Assembly (NCBI RefSeq): GCF_013410215.1
Contig: NZ_JACCFQ010000001.1
Span: forward strand, 1,488,001-1,552,000
Length of the DNA stretch: 64,000 nucleotides
Origin: Nesterenkonia sandarakina
Lineage (GTDB): Bacteria; Actinomycetota; Actinomycetes; Actinomycetales; Micrococcaceae
Direction: 5' to 3'
Below the pieces are notes generated by a model. The model saw nothing but the letters and a program-made list of their open reading frames with translations. It was not told the origin of the DNA and did not search any database. Positions 1 to 8,621 of this stretch are shown in pieces. Numbering within the stretch: position 1 is the first letter of the stretch; each line of letters begins with the position of its first letter. The position numbers and the translations under genes are program-made.

Positions 1-1096
1 TCAGACCGGAGGGCTGCCGCAGCGGGAGGACTGCCAGAATCTCACGGTCACCCTGCCTGAGGACCTGCAGGACGGAGAGCTGCTGCCGGTGATGGTGTGG
101 ATCCACGGCGGCTCCTACATCACCGGGGCCGGCGACGCCCCGATCTACGATCCCGCGGCCCTGGTGAGCGAACAGCGGGTCGTCGTGGTCGCCGTGACCT
201 ACCGGCTGGGCGCCTTCGGGTACCTCGGGGGCCCCGGCCGCACCATGAACCTCGGCCTGAGGGATCAGCTCAGCGCCCTGGAATGGGTCCAGCGCAACAT
301 CAGCTCCTTCGGCGGTGACCCCGACGCGGTCACCGTCTTCGGTCAGTCCGCCGGAGGCGACGCCGTCGCGCACCTGATGGCCACCCCACGAGCCGCGCAG
401 CTCTTCCGCCGGGGCATCATGCAGAGTCCACCGTTGGGGATCTCGCGGGGCCGGGAGAAGATGACCGCGGCCATGTCCGCCGCAGGCCCACAGCTCTCCG
501 ATCGGGCGTCCATCAAGGAGGTGCTGCAGCTCCAGGAGAAGGCGCGCGCCGCGGGGGCCAGGTTCGGGCTGCGCGGGCTCATGCCCTTCGGCCCGGCATT
601 GGGAGCCTCCCCGCTGCCCCCGGAGACCCAGGTGGATGACGCGTGGCGGGCCGTGGCGCCGGATATCGACATCATGATCACACACACCGCCGAGGAGACC
701 CGGCTGTTCATCCCGGTCGCGCATCCGGTCCGCTGGGTCCGCGAGCTCCCGGTGCTCGGCGCCGGCGCCACCAGGCTGCTGAGCACGCTGGCGACCCGTC
801 TGATCTACGTCACCGAGATCCGCCGTTTCCTCCGGCGCCACTCTCGCGCCGGCGGCCGGGCGCACTACTTCGTGGTCCGCTGGGCCGCGCCTGGAAACTT
901 CTACGGAGCGGCCCACGGGATCGATCTGGCGCTGCTCTTCGGCACCCGGGAGAACACAGCGGGACTGGAGCTGCTGCAGGGAGCCTCCTGGGAGGAGCTT
1001 CAGGAAGCGGGACGGGCCGTGCGAGCGCTCTGGGCGGGGTTCGCTCGAGGATCGCGGCTGCCCGAGCGCGGCAGCATCCCCGGGGTCTCGGCCTGA
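1..1096 (+). CDS. Carboxylesterase type B, 5' end outside the window
   Basis: This is the C-terminal part of a carboxylesterase/para-nitrobenzyl esterase of the alpha/beta-hydrolase fold, which hydrolyses carboxylic esters. The open frame runs in from the left edge (codons from base 2), so the start is not visible. The family motif EDC.N.L near the edge is followed by VMVWIHGGSY (oxyanion-hole HGG) and by GQSAGGDAV, which holds the nucleophilic Ser and is a variant of the usual GESAGG. About 365 residues are present, shorter than the roughly 500 usual for the family, in line with the truncation. It converges on the aldehyde dehydrogenase gene. The physiological substrate cannot be told from the sequence. 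Confidence 0.88.
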   Translation, partial: QTGGLPQREDCQNLTVTLPEDLQDGELLPVMVWIHGGSYITGAGDAPIYDPAALVSEQRVVVVAVTYRLGAFGYLGGPGRTMNLGLRDQLSALEWVQRNISSFGGDPDAVTVFGQSAGGDAVAHLMATPRAAQLFRRGIMQSPPLGISRGREKMTAAMSAAGPQLSDRASIKEVLQLQEKARAAGARFGLRGLMPFGPALGASPLPPETQVDDAWRAVAPDIDIMITHTAEETRLFIPVAHPVRWVRELPVLGAGATRLLSTLATRLIYVTEIRRFLRRHSRAGGRAHYFVVRWAAPGNFYGAAHGIDLALLFGTRENTAGLELLQGASWEELQEAGRAVRALWAGFARGSRLPERGSIPGVSA

Positions 1097-1129
1097 GCGG
1101 CGCGCCCGGAGGAGATGCTGCCGGTTCGC

Positions 1130-2530
1130 TCAGCGGCTGATCACATGCGGCTGCGCCACCTCCTTGAGGCCCTGCAGGCCGAACTCCAGACCGAAGCCTG
1201 ACTGCTTGGCGCCGCCGAAGGGCACCCGCGGGTCGATCGCGCCATGCTTGTTGATCCAGGTGGTGCCGGCCTCGATCCGTGCGGCCACCTCGGTGGCGCG
1301 CTCCGGGTTCGAGGACCAGACGGAGGAGCCCAGCCCGACCTCGAGTCCATTGGCCCATTCGATGGCCTGCTCCAGATCGGTGTAGCGGATGATCGGCAGT
1401 GCCGGCCCGAACTGCTCCTCCAGGACCAGCGGGTTCTGCGGATCGATATCGGCCACCAGGGTGGTGGGATAGAAGAAGCCTGGGGCGTCGTCGTCGGGGT
1501 CAGCTCCGATCAGCACGCGGGCACCGGAGTCCTTCGCGGCCTCCACCAGCCGGGCGACGATCTCACGCTGCTTCGCGTTCTGCAGCGGCCCCAACACGTT
1601 GCCCTCTTCCAGGCCGATGCCCATGGGCATCTTGGCCGCCACCTCGGTCAGCGCCTGGCAGACCTCGTCATAGATCGAGTCCGGGACGTAGAGCCGCTTC
1701 AGCGCCGCACAGGTCTGACCGGTGTTGATGAAGGCGCCCCAGAACAGATCCTCCGCGATCGCCTGCGGGTCGGCGTCGTCCAAGACGATCCCGGCATCAT
1801 TGCCGCCGAGCTCCATGGTCATCCGCTTCATGGTGTCTGCGGCCGTCTTGATGATGGCCTTGCCGGTGGTCACCGACCCGGTGAACATGATCTTCGCGAT
1901 GTCCTGATGCTCGGTGAGCTGCCTGCCCAGGGACCCGTCGCCGGGGACCGCGATCAGCACATCGGCTGGCAGCGCCGAGTTGAGCACCTTCACCAGGGCC
2001 AGCACGCTCAGCGGGGTGTACTCGGAGGGCTTGATCACCACGGTGTTGCCCATCCGCAGGCTGGGCGCGATCTGCCAGATCGAGATCATCATCGGCCAGT
2101 TCCAGGGCCCGATGGCGCCGACGACGCCGAGCGGGCGGTAATGCAGCTCGGCGTGGCCGGACTCATCATCGAGCAGCACCTCCGGCTCCACCGGGATCGA
2201 GGCCGCGGTGCGCAGCCAGGCCACGCAGGCGCCGACCTCGAAGCGCGCGTTGGGCCCGTTCAGCGGCTTGCCCTGCTCGCGGGAGAGCAGCTGGGCGAGC
2301 TCCTCCGCGTGGGCCTCCACCGCATCGGCGGCGGAGTGCAGCGCGGCCTGCCGCGTGCTGTGACCGGCGGCGGCCCAGGCGGGCTGGGCGCGCGCGGCGC
2401 GGGCCACGGCGTCGTCGAGGTCCGCGGCCGAGGTGAGCGGTGCGTGGCCGATGAGCTCGCCGGTGGCGGGGTCGTGGATCTCCTGGCCCTGGGAGGTCGT
2501 GATCTCCTCAAGCAGCGTGGTGGTGGTCAT
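1130..2530 (-). CDS. NAD(P)-dependent aldehyde dehydrogenase
   Basis: This 466-residue protein is a member of the ALDH superfamily and oxidises an aldehyde to the acid with NAD(P)+. The cofactor-binding stretch GPWNWP, the catalytic-Glu motif MELGGND (Glu near residue 240) and the nucleophile motif GQTCAA (Cys near residue 274) are all present with normal spacing. The ATG is preceded by AAGGAG with a 6-nt spacer. It lies 62 nt downstream of a GMC oxidoreductase on the same strand, so the pair probably oxidises an alcohol to an aldehyde and then to an acid. A choline to betaine role is possible but not shown. The divergent AraC-type gene is the likely regulator. Confidence 0.93.
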   Translation of the reverse strand: MTTTTLLEEITTSQGQEIHDPATGELIGHAPLTSAADLDDAVARAARAQPAWAAAGHSTRQAALHSAADAVEAHAEELAQLLSREQGKPLNGPNARFEVGACVAWLRTAASIPVEPEVLLDDESGHAELHYRPLGVVGAIGPWNWPMMISIWQIAPSLRMGNTVVIKPSEYTPLSVLALVKVLNSALPADVLIAVPGDGSLGRQLTEHQDIAKIMFTGSVTTGKAIIKTAADTMKRMTMELGGNDAGIVLDDADPQAIAEDLFWGAFINTGQTCAALKRLYVPDSIYDEVCQALTEVAAKMPMGIGLEEGNVLGPLQNAKQREIVARLVEAAKDSGARVLIGADPDDDAPGFFYPTTLVADIDPQNPLVLEEQFGPALPIIRYTDLEQAIEWANGLEVGLGSSVWSSNPERATEVAARIEAGTTWINKHGAIDPRVPFGGAKQSGFGLEFGLQGLKEVAQPHVISR

Positions 2531-2592
2531 GGTGTTCTCCTTGGTGGCGTCAGCGGATCTGTTCAGGTCTGGTGCAGGTCGGTGGTTCGGGC

Positions 2593-4113
2593 TCAGCGGC
2601 CCAGCAGCAGGTCGGCGGCCTTCTCGCCGATCATGATCGAGGGGGCGTTGGTGTTGCCGCTGGGCAGCGCCGGCATGATCGAGGCGTCTGCCACGCGCAG
2701 CCCGGAGACCCCGCGCAGGCGCAGCTGCGGGTCCACCACGGAGAGGTCGTCGACCCCCATCCGGCAGGTGCCCGCCTGGTGGTGATAGGTCCCCGCCATC
2801 GCCCGGGCGTGGGCGCGGACCTGATCGCGGGTCTGCAGCGGCGCTGCGGGGCTGAACTCCGCCTTGCGGTAGGGGGTGAGCGGATCCTGGGCGCCGATCT
2901 CCCGGCAGAGCTCGATGGCGTCGCAGAGCGCCTCGAGATCGTAGTCCTCGGCGAGCAGGTTCGGGTCCAGCAGCGGCGCGAGCCGAGGGTCCGGGCTTGT
3001 CACCCGCAGCGTGCCGCGGGAGAGCGGCCGCACGATCCCTGCATTGATAGTGAACCCGGCCTCGGGTACCGCGCCGCCGTCGGTGGGATAGGGGAAATGC
3101 ATGAAGAGCGGCTGGATGTCCGGTGCCTCCTCCCGGGTCTGCTGGCTGTGCGCGAAGAGCTGGGCCTCGAGCAGGTTGTGCCGTCCTTCCGCCAGCGGTT
3201 CCGGGGACTCGTAGATGACACTGGCCAGGACGTGATCGTGCAGGTTCTTGCCCACCCCGGGCAGCTCAAGGACCGTGCTGATCCCCGCCTCGCGCAGGTC
3301 GGCGGGATCACCGATCCCGGAGTGCTGCAAGATGCTCGGGGAGCCGATGGCGCCGCCGCAGAGCACGATCTCCGCGGTGGCGTGCGCGACCTGCGTACCC
3401 TCCGAGGTGCTGTACTCCACCCCGGTGGCGCGTCCGGAGTCCACGGTGATCCGGTGCACCAGGGCGTCAGTGGTCAGGGTCAGCCGCTCGTGGCCCAGGA
3501 TCGGGTGCATGAAGGCCCGCCAGGGGCTGTGCCGCTTCCCATCCTTGGTGGTGGTGTGGTTGAACCCGGCGCCGGAGAGCTGCGCGCCGTTGAAGTCCTG
3601 GGTCTCGGAGATGCCGAGGATGCCGGCGGCTTCGACGAAGGCCTCGGAGCTTGCGTGGCGGTTCACGATCTTCTCCACGTGCAGCTCACCACCGGCACCA
3701 TGGAACTCCGATGCTCCGTCTTCATGGTCCTCGGAGCGCTTGAACAGCGGCAGCACGTCCTCCCAGCCCCACCCCTCACACCCGGCGGCGGCCCACTTGT
3801 CATAGTCCGAACGGTGGCCCCGGATGTAGATCATCCCGTTGAGCGATCCGGACCCGCCGAGCACCTTCCCGCGCGGCCAGGCGATGCTGCGGTGTCCCGC
3901 GTGGATCTGCGGCACAGTGCTCAGCGCCCAGTCGGAGACGCCCTGCATCAGCATCGGCCAGCCCTGTGGACTGTGGATGTTGGGATCCTCATCGCGGCCC
4001 CCGGCCTCGATCAGGTGGACGCTGTGGCCGGCGTCGAGCAGGCGGCGGGTGATCACGGATCCGGCGGATCCAGCGCCGATCACGACGTACTCGGAGGTCA
4101 TGGTCTGATTCAC
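2593..4113 (-). CDS. GMC-family FAD oxidoreductase (choline/alcohol dehydrogenase-like)
   Basis: This flavoprotein of about 506 residues oxidises primary alcohols. An N-terminal dinucleotide-binding motif (VVIGAGSAGSV) binds FAD. GMC signatures follow: a GSGSLNGMIYIRG-type segment near residue 85 and a C-terminal segment GTYHHQAGTCRMG holding the active-site His. GTG at 4113 was chosen because AAGGAG lies 11 nt upstream. An ATG at 4101 gives a protein four residues shorter and is a possible alternative. It forms an operon with the aldehyde dehydrogenase, so it probably supplies the aldehyde. Choline, polyethylene-glycol-type alcohols or other primary alcohols are all possible substrates. Confidence 0.92.
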   Translation of the reverse strand: MNQTMTSEYVVIGAGSAGSVITRRLLDAGHSVHLIEAGGRDEDPNIHSPQGWPMLMQGVSDWALSTVPQIHAGHRSIAWPRGKVLGGSGSLNGMIYIRGHRSDYDKWAAAGCEGWGWEDVLPLFKRSEDHEDGASEFHGAGGELHVEKIVNRHASSEAFVEAAGILGISETQDFNGAQLSGAGFNHTTTKDGKRHSPWRAFMHPILGHERLTLTTDALVHRITVDSGRATGVEYSTSEGTQVAHATAEIVLCGGAIGSPSILQHSGIGDPADLREAGISTVLELPGVGKNLHDHVLASVIYESPEPLAEGRHNLLEAQLFAHSQQTREEAPDIQPLFMHFPYPTDGGAVPEAGFTINAGIVRPLSRGTLRVTSPDPRLAPLLDPNLLAEDYDLEALCDAIELCREIGAQDPLTPYRKAEFSPAAPLQTRDQVRAHARAMAGTYHHQAGTCRMGVDDLSVVDPQLRLRGVSGLRVADASIMPALPSGNTNAPSIMIGEKAADLLLGR

Positions 4114-4207
4114 GATTCTCAGCTCTCCTTGGCTCAACGGGGCTCGGGGGTCCGGTGCAGTGCCCCCCAGCATCGCGGCGCGGCCCTTCTCCGCCTTGAT
4201 CCCAGGC

Positions 4208-4234
4208 GCACGGAGCTGTGCATGAGGTGCACGG
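4208..4234. promoter_or_regulatory. Candidate AraC-type operator in the divergent promoter region
   Basis: Two copies of GCACGG start 21 bp apart (4208 and 4229). They overlap an inverted repeat GTGCA-N5-TGCAC (4218-4232). Direct half-sites two helical turns apart are typical for AraC-family activators. The element lies between the GMC/ALDH operon and the araC-type gene, where such a site is expected. It is an inference from spacing and position only. Confidence 0.35.
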
Positions 4235-4298
4235 TTGTGGCGGGGATCACAGGCCGGTGGGAGGATGGGAAAATGCTGATTGCCGAAGGGGCCGCCCG

Positions 4299-5264
4299 AT
4301 GAGCACGACGACGGGGCAGCTCTGCTTCGATCCCGGCCCGCTGGCGCCTCAGGATCGCTTCGAGGCCTGGCGGCACGCGGTGAGCACCGCCTTCGTCCCG
4401 CTGGACGCCAGCACCGAGGATCCGCGACAGTTCCACGGCACCCTGACCGGGCTGGCGCTGGGCTCGCTGAGCGTCGCCGGGGTGGGCGGCGACGCGGTCA
4501 CCGTGCGGCGCAGCCGCCAGGCGATCGCGGCAGGAGACCCCGGCGTGTTCAAGTTTGCGCTGCAGGTCCAGGGCAGCTCTCTGGCTCGGCAGGACGGCCG
4601 GGAGGCCCTGCTCTCGCCCGGAGACCTGGTCATCTATGACACGCGCCGCCCCTATGACCTGGTCTTCGGCGAGCCCTACCGGATGTTCGTGGTGCAGATC
4701 GCCGTGGAGCATCTCGGGCTCTCCGCCGAACAGGCCCGGGCGGTGGTGGCGCAGCGGATCCCGGGTTCCGCCGGTCTCGGCGCGCTGACCTCCTCGCTGC
4801 TGAGCAGCCTGGACGAGCAGCTGCAGAAGGGTGAGATGGCCCCGGACCCGCGGGCCGCCTCCGCGGTGCTGCAGCTGGTCCAGGCCACGCTGCTCTCCAG
4901 GTTCCGACCCGCCTCCGAGGTGCCGACCCGGGATGTGGTCTATCTCGAGGCCGTTCGGCACATCGATGATCACCTGGGGGATCCTGATCTGGGGGTCAGC
5001 TCGGTGGCACGCGCGCTGCATGTCTCGGTGCGTTACCTGCAAGGCGTCTTCGCGCAGGAGGGCACGACCATCAGCGAGTGGATCCGCCGGCGCCGGCTCC
5101 AGCGCTGCCGGATGGAGCTCGGTGACCCCTCCCAGGCGCACCGCTCCGTGAGCGCGGTGGCTGCCCGGTGGGGGTATCCGGAGGCGTCAAGCTTCAGCCG
5201 GGCCTTCAAACATGAATACGGGATCTCCCCGGGAGCATTCCGACGCGAAGTGGCGGGTGGCTGA
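4299..5264 (+). CDS. AraC-family transcriptional regulator
   Basis: This 321-residue regulator has an N-terminal cupin-like sensing region (AraC_binding_2/FeaR type, roughly residues 10-190) and a C-terminal double helix-turn-helix DNA-binding domain (roughly 215-320). The second helix pair contains SVSAVAARWGYPEASSFSRAF, close to the AraC consensus (I..IA...GF.....F.R.F). ATG at 4299 was chosen because residues further upstream do not look like protein. It is divergent from the GMC oxidoreductase/aldehyde dehydrogenase operon and probably activates it. It ends 2 nt from the convergent crotonase gene. Confidence 0.9.
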   Translation: MSTTTGQLCFDPGPLAPQDRFEAWRHAVSTAFVPLDASTEDPRQFHGTLTGLALGSLSVAGVGGDAVTVRRSRQAIAAGDPGVFKFALQVQGSSLARQDGREALLSPGDLVIYDTRRPYDLVFGEPYRMFVVQIAVEHLGLSAEQARAVVAQRIPGSAGLGALTSSLLSSLDEQLQKGEMAPDPRAASAVLQLVQATLLSRFRPASEVPTRDVVYLEAVRHIDDHLGDPDLGVSSVARALHVSVRYLQGVFAQEGTTISEWIRRRRLQRCRMELGDPSQAHRSVSAVAARWGYPEASSFSRAFKHEYGISPGAFRREVAGG

Positions 5265-5266
5265 GC

Positions 5267-6037
5267 TCAGCGTCCGTGGAACACCGGCTTCCGCTTCTGC
5301 TGGAAGGCGGCGAAGCCCTCTGAGTAGTCCGCAGAGTCACAGAGCCGGCCCTGGGCGTGGTTCTCCGCCTCCAGGGAGGCCCACAGTCCGATCCGCTGGT
5401 CCCTGACCGCGGCCACCAGCGCCTTGGACTCCCGAAACGCCAGAGTCGCCCCGGCTGCGGCCACGGCGGCCTTCCCCCGGGTGAAGTCCAGCAGCTCATC
5501 GGCGGGCACTGCGCGGGAGAAGAGCCCTGCGGTCACCGCTTCGGCCCCGGACATCAGATCTGCGGTGTAGATCAGGTCCAGGGTTCGGTGGGCGCCCAGG
5601 CGTTCGACGAAGAGCGCGTGGCCGCCGGAGTCCAGGGTGGCGCCCAGTGCGGCGAATGGGGAGCCGATCTTCGCGTTCTCGGCCACGTAGACCACGTCGG
5701 TGGCGATCGCCAGGCCCAGTCCCACACCCAGGCAGGCGCCCTGCACCGCGGCGAAGGTCGGAGCCGGGAAGGCCGCCATCCGGCGCATCAGGGGAGTGAC
5801 CTTGTCCTGGAGGTAGCCCAGCGCGTCGTCGGTGGCGGGCACCACGTGGGAGATGTCCCGGCCGGCGCAGAAGCCCTTGCCCTCCCCGCGCAGCAGCAGC
5901 GCCCGGACGCCGGCGGCCTCAGCCTCCTGATAGGCGGCGTCGAGGGCGTCGAGCGCGCCCTCATCCAGAGAGTTCAGCTTCTTCGGAGCGTCGAGGACGA
6001 TCTCGGCGACGCCCTCGCTGATGGTCAGGTTGATCAT
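5267..6037 (-). CDS. Enoyl-CoA hydratase/isomerase family protein, PaaG-like
   Basis: This 256-residue crotonase-fold enzyme has oxyanion-hole segments at FCAGRDIS and GACLGVGLGLAI. The segment LGATLDSGGH carries an Asp where ordinary hydratases have Glu. The same Asp is found in PaaG, the 1,2-epoxyphenylacetyl-CoA isomerase (established family knowledge). It sits directly downstream of paaABCDE on the same strand, which supports a role in isomerising ring-1,2-epoxyphenylacetyl-CoA to the oxepin. A PaaF-type hydratase role is the alternative. GGAG precedes the ATG by 4 nt. Confidence 0.85.
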   Translation of the reverse strand: MINLTISEGVAEIVLDAPKKLNSLDEGALDALDAAYQEAEAAGVRALLLRGEGKGFCAGRDISHVVPATDDALGYLQDKVTPLMRRMAAFPAPTFAAVQGACLGVGLGLAIATDVVYVAENAKIGSPFAALGATLDSGGHALFVERLGAHRTLDLIYTADLMSGAEAVTAGLFSRAVPADELLDFTRGKAAVAAAGATLAFRESKALVAAVRDQRIGLWASLEAENHAQGRLCDSADYSEGFAAFQQKRKPVFHGR

Positions 6038-6049
6038 GGGTCTCCAGGT

Positions 6050-6128
6050 GTGGGTGGCAGGCGTCGGGGTGTGCGTAGGCGTCGTCCTCGCGGGGCTCAG
6101 GCGTCGTGGTCGCGGTGCTCAGGCGTCG
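6050..6128. repeat. Short tandem repeat made from the paaE 3' end
   Basis: The stretch holds four copies of (C/T)AGGCGTCG starting at 6059, 6076, 6098 and 6120. The last two intervals are exactly 22 bp and the flanking bases also match. The copy at 6120 contains the paaE stop codon, so the final codons of paaE appear to have been copied into the spacer before the crotonase gene. Confidence 0.6.
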
Positions 6129-7270
6129 TAGTCGACGACGAGCTGCTTGGAGGTGGGCCGGGTCTGGCAGGTCAGGACGTAGCCGGCGTCGACCTCGTCG
6201 GATTCCAGCGCGAAGTTCTCCTCCATCTCGAAGTCCCCGGAGACCACCTTGGCGCGGCAGGTGCCGCAGACGCCGCCGGCGCAGGCGAAGGGGACATCGG
6301 GACGTGCGCGCAGCGCGGCGTTGAGCACGGTCTCGCCCGAGGCCACCGGCGACGCGATCTGGCCGGTGAGCCCGTCCAGGGTGAACTCGATCTGCACGTT
6401 CTCACCCTCCGGGTCGGCTTCGACCTTGCGCCCCTGCTGGCCCTCGGGGCGGTCCGGGCGTCCGGTGGTGAAGAGCTCGAACCGGATGTTGTCCTCCTCG
6501 ACGCCGCGCGAGGCCAGGGAGTCCCGGGCCATCTGCACCAGCTCGAAGGGGCCGCAGAGGAACCACTCGTCGGTGTCCTTCACCCGCAGCACCTTGTCGA
6601 GGAGGTCGCTGAGCTTCTCCTCGTCGATCCGTCCGGTGAGCAGCGGGTTGATCCGCTGCTCACGGCTGAGCACGTGGTGCACTGCGAGCCGGGAGGGGTA
6701 GAGGTCCTTGAGGTCGCCGAGCTCCTCGGCGAACATCACGTCAGACGCGGAGCGGTTGGCGTAGACCAGGTCGAAGGTGGAGTCCTTCGAGGCAGCCAGC
6801 ACCGAGCGGGCGATCGCCATGATCGGGGTGATCCCGGAGCCGGCGGCGAAGGCGACCAGGTGCACGTCCGAGCGCTGCGCCACGGCCTCCTCAGCGAGTT
6901 TGGCCGGGTTGTTCATCGAGGTGATCGCGGTCTTGGAGACGAACGCTCCGGAGGGGTTCATCACCTCCATCTGATCTCCAGGCTTGAGCGACTCGTTGGC
7001 CCAGTTGGAGAAGAGCCCGCCGATGTCGCGCTTGATCGCCACCCGGATCTCACCGGGAGTGGGTTCGGTGCAGATGGAGTAGGAGCGACGGACCTCCTGG
7101 CCCTCAAGCTCGGTGCGCAGCGCCACGTACTGACCCGGCGCGTAGTCGAAGTCCTCCTGCAGCTCCGGCGGCACCGCGAAGGTGACCTCCACGGAGTCCG
7201 AGGTCAGCGGTCGGACCTCGGAGACGGTGAGCGTGGTGAAGGTCGCGCGGCGGCGGGTGGTCGTGGACAT
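6119..7270 (-). CDS. paaE: Phenylacetyl-CoA epoxidase reductase subunit PaaE
   Basis: This 383-residue iron-sulfur flavoprotein passes electrons from NADPH to the PaaAC di-iron oxygenase. The N-terminal part is a ferredoxin-NADP reductase-like module (RRSYSICTEP for FAD, then AAGSGITPIMAI for the nucleotide). The C-terminal part is a plant-type [2Fe-2S] ferredoxin with CAGGVCGTC near residues 330-338 and a fourth Cys in LTCQTRP near 367. ATG at 7270 shares its A with the TGA of paaD (TGATG), so translation is coupled. It is the last of five paa genes in order A-B-C-D-E, as in other phenylacetate operons. Confidence 0.97.
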   Translation of the reverse strand: MSTTTRRRATFTTLTVSEVRPLTSDSVEVTFAVPPELQEDFDYAPGQYVALRTELEGQEVRRSYSICTEPTPGEIRVAIKRDIGGLFSNWANESLKPGDQMEVMNPSGAFVSKTAITSMNNPAKLAEEAVAQRSDVHLVAFAAGSGITPIMAIARSVLAASKDSTFDLVYANRSASDVMFAEELGDLKDLYPSRLAVHHVLSREQRINPLLTGRIDEEKLSDLLDKVLRVKDTDEWFLCGPFELVQMARDSLASRGVEEDNIRFELFTTGRPDRPEGQQGRKVEADPEGENVQIEFTLDGLTGQIASPVASGETVLNAALRARPDVPFACAGGVCGTCRAKVVSGDFEMEENFALESDEVDAGYVLTCQTRPTSKQLVVDYDA

Positions 7271-7782
7271 CAGTGCACCTTGAAGTGGTCGAAGGGCTCC
7301 AGGCAGCTCCGGCACTGGTAGAGCGCCTTGCATGCGGTGGAGCCGAAGCGGGTCATCTCGCGAGTATTGGGGGAGTCACACCGGGGGCATTTCACACTCA
7401 GCCCCACCCTGACCGGTCCCAGTGCGGCCTTGCCGGTGGGCGGGGCGATGCCGTATTCACGCAGCTTCGCCTTGCCCTGCTCGGTCATCCAGTCGGTGGT
7501 CCACGCCGGATGCAGCACCGTCTCGATGCGCACCTTCTCATGCCCGGCATGGCGCAGCGCGGCGGTCACGTCAGCGGTGATCGTGTCCATGGCGGGGCAG
7601 CCGGAGTAGGTGGGGGTGATGACGACGACGGCGGTGCCGTCGGGCTCCACCGCGGCCTCGCGCAGGATCCCGAGATCGGCGATGCTGAGCACCGGGATCT
7701 CGGGGTCGTTCACACTCGCGGCGACCTCCCAGACCGTGGCGTCGGCGGGCAGGGTCACGGATTCTGGTCCCATCACGGCCAT
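7270..7782 (-). CDS. paaD: Phenylacetyl-CoA epoxidase assembly subunit PaaD
   Basis: This 170-residue protein has an N-terminal MIP18/DUF59 domain (WEVAASVNDPEIPVLSIADLGI) and a C-terminal zinc-ribbon-like part with CPRCDSPNT and CRSC. PaaD is thought to act in iron-sulfur or metal-centre assembly of the epoxidase (family knowledge). The upstream open frame is longer, but ATG at 7782 has AAGGAG 6 nt before it and matches known PaaD N-termini. It lies 11 nt after paaC and overlaps the start of paaE by one base. Confidence 0.95.
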   Translation of the reverse strand: MAVMGPESVTLPADATVWEVAASVNDPEIPVLSIADLGILREAAVEPDGTAVVVITPTYSGCPAMDTITADVTAALRHAGHEKVRIETVLHPAWTTDWMTEQGKAKLREYGIAPPTGKAALGPVRVGLSVKCPRCDSPNTREMTRFGSTACKALYQCRSCLEPFDHFKVH

Positions 7783-7793
7783 CAGCGCTCCTT

Positions 7794-8621
7794 TCACCAG
7801 GTGGCTCCGGGGTGCTGGCGGGCCAGCACCTGCATCTCGGCTAGGATGAATCCGCGCTGCTCGGAATGCCGTCCGGAGCGGTCCGCCCCGTGGGCGCCGG
7901 ACATGTCGGGGATGCTCAGCCCGGCCTGTTCGATGACCTGGTGCAGCCGGGTCAGCGTCGGCTCGCGCAGCGTGGAAGGCAGCACGGCGATCTCGCCGAG
8001 CGAGGTCATCGGCTCCACATCGGTGAACAGCTCCTCGACGTAGGACCACACCGAGTCCAGGCCGGCCTGCACGCGGCGGGCGGACTCCTCGGTGCCCAGG
8101 CCCAGCCGCAGGATCCACTGGGCGGCGTGGTCCTGGTGGTAGTCCACCTCTTTGAGCGCCTTCTCCGCGATGGCCGCGAGGGTGGCGTCGGTGGAGTGCA
8201 CCAGCCGGCTGTAGAGCTCGTGCTGGTAGAAGCTGAAGATCAGCTGCCGGGCGATGGTCTTGCCGAAGTCGCCGTTCTCCTGCTCCACCAGGCGGCAGGA
8301 GCGGAACTCCTCCTCGCCGCGGAAGTAGGCGAGGTCATCCTCGGACTTGCCCCAGGCGGTGCCGGCGTAGGTGAGCAGGAAGCGGGCGTGTCCGAGCAGG
8401 TCCAGGGAGATGTTCGCCAGCGCGACGTCCTCCTCCAGCTCGGGTGCCCGGGAGATCCAGGCGCTCAGCCGCTGGGCGAGGATCAGGGAGTCGTCTCCCA
8501 GCAGCAGGGCGTAGCGGGCGGTGGCGTCATCGGCCTTGGCGCCGGATTCGGCGATCTCCTCGGCGGTGATCGCCTCACCCTGGGACTGGCGGGTGGCGGA
8601 ATCATGCGATGCGAAGCTCAC
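7794..8621 (-). CDS. paaC: Phenylacetyl-CoA epoxidase structural subunit PaaC
   Basis: This 275-residue ferritin-like protein forms the PaaA2C2 core of the ring-1,2-phenylacetyl-CoA epoxidase. PaaC is the non-catalytic partner that stabilises PaaA (family knowledge). Visible family features are LGDDSLILAQRLSAWISRAP near the N-terminus and the helix-forming stretch KEVDYHQDHAAQWILRLG. The start is taken as GTG at 8621, which overlaps the paaB stop as GTGA. The longer frame upstream only runs through paaB in another frame. Confidence 0.95.
   Translation of the reverse strand: MSFASHDSATRQSQGEAITAEEIAESGAKADDATARYALLLGDDSLILAQRLSAWISRAPELEEDVALANISLDLLGHARFLLTYAGTAWGKSEDDLAYFRGEEEFRSCRLVEQENGDFGKTIARQLIFSFYQHELYSRLVHSTDATLAAIAEKALKEVDYHQDHAAQWILRLGLGTEESARRVQAGLDSVWSYVEELFTDVEPMTSLGEIAVLPSTLREPTLTRLHQVIEQAGLSIPDMSGAHGADRSGRHSEQRGFILAEMQVLARQHPGATW

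Noticed and set aside
1244-2785. Long plus-strand frame (513 codons) opposite the aldehyde dehydrogenase
   Set aside because: It is a shadow of a clear ALDH gene; the translation is rich in Gly/His/Gln without domain features.
4134-5141. Minus-strand 335-codon frame opposite the AraC gene
   Set aside because: It is antisense to a recognised regulator and has no family signature.
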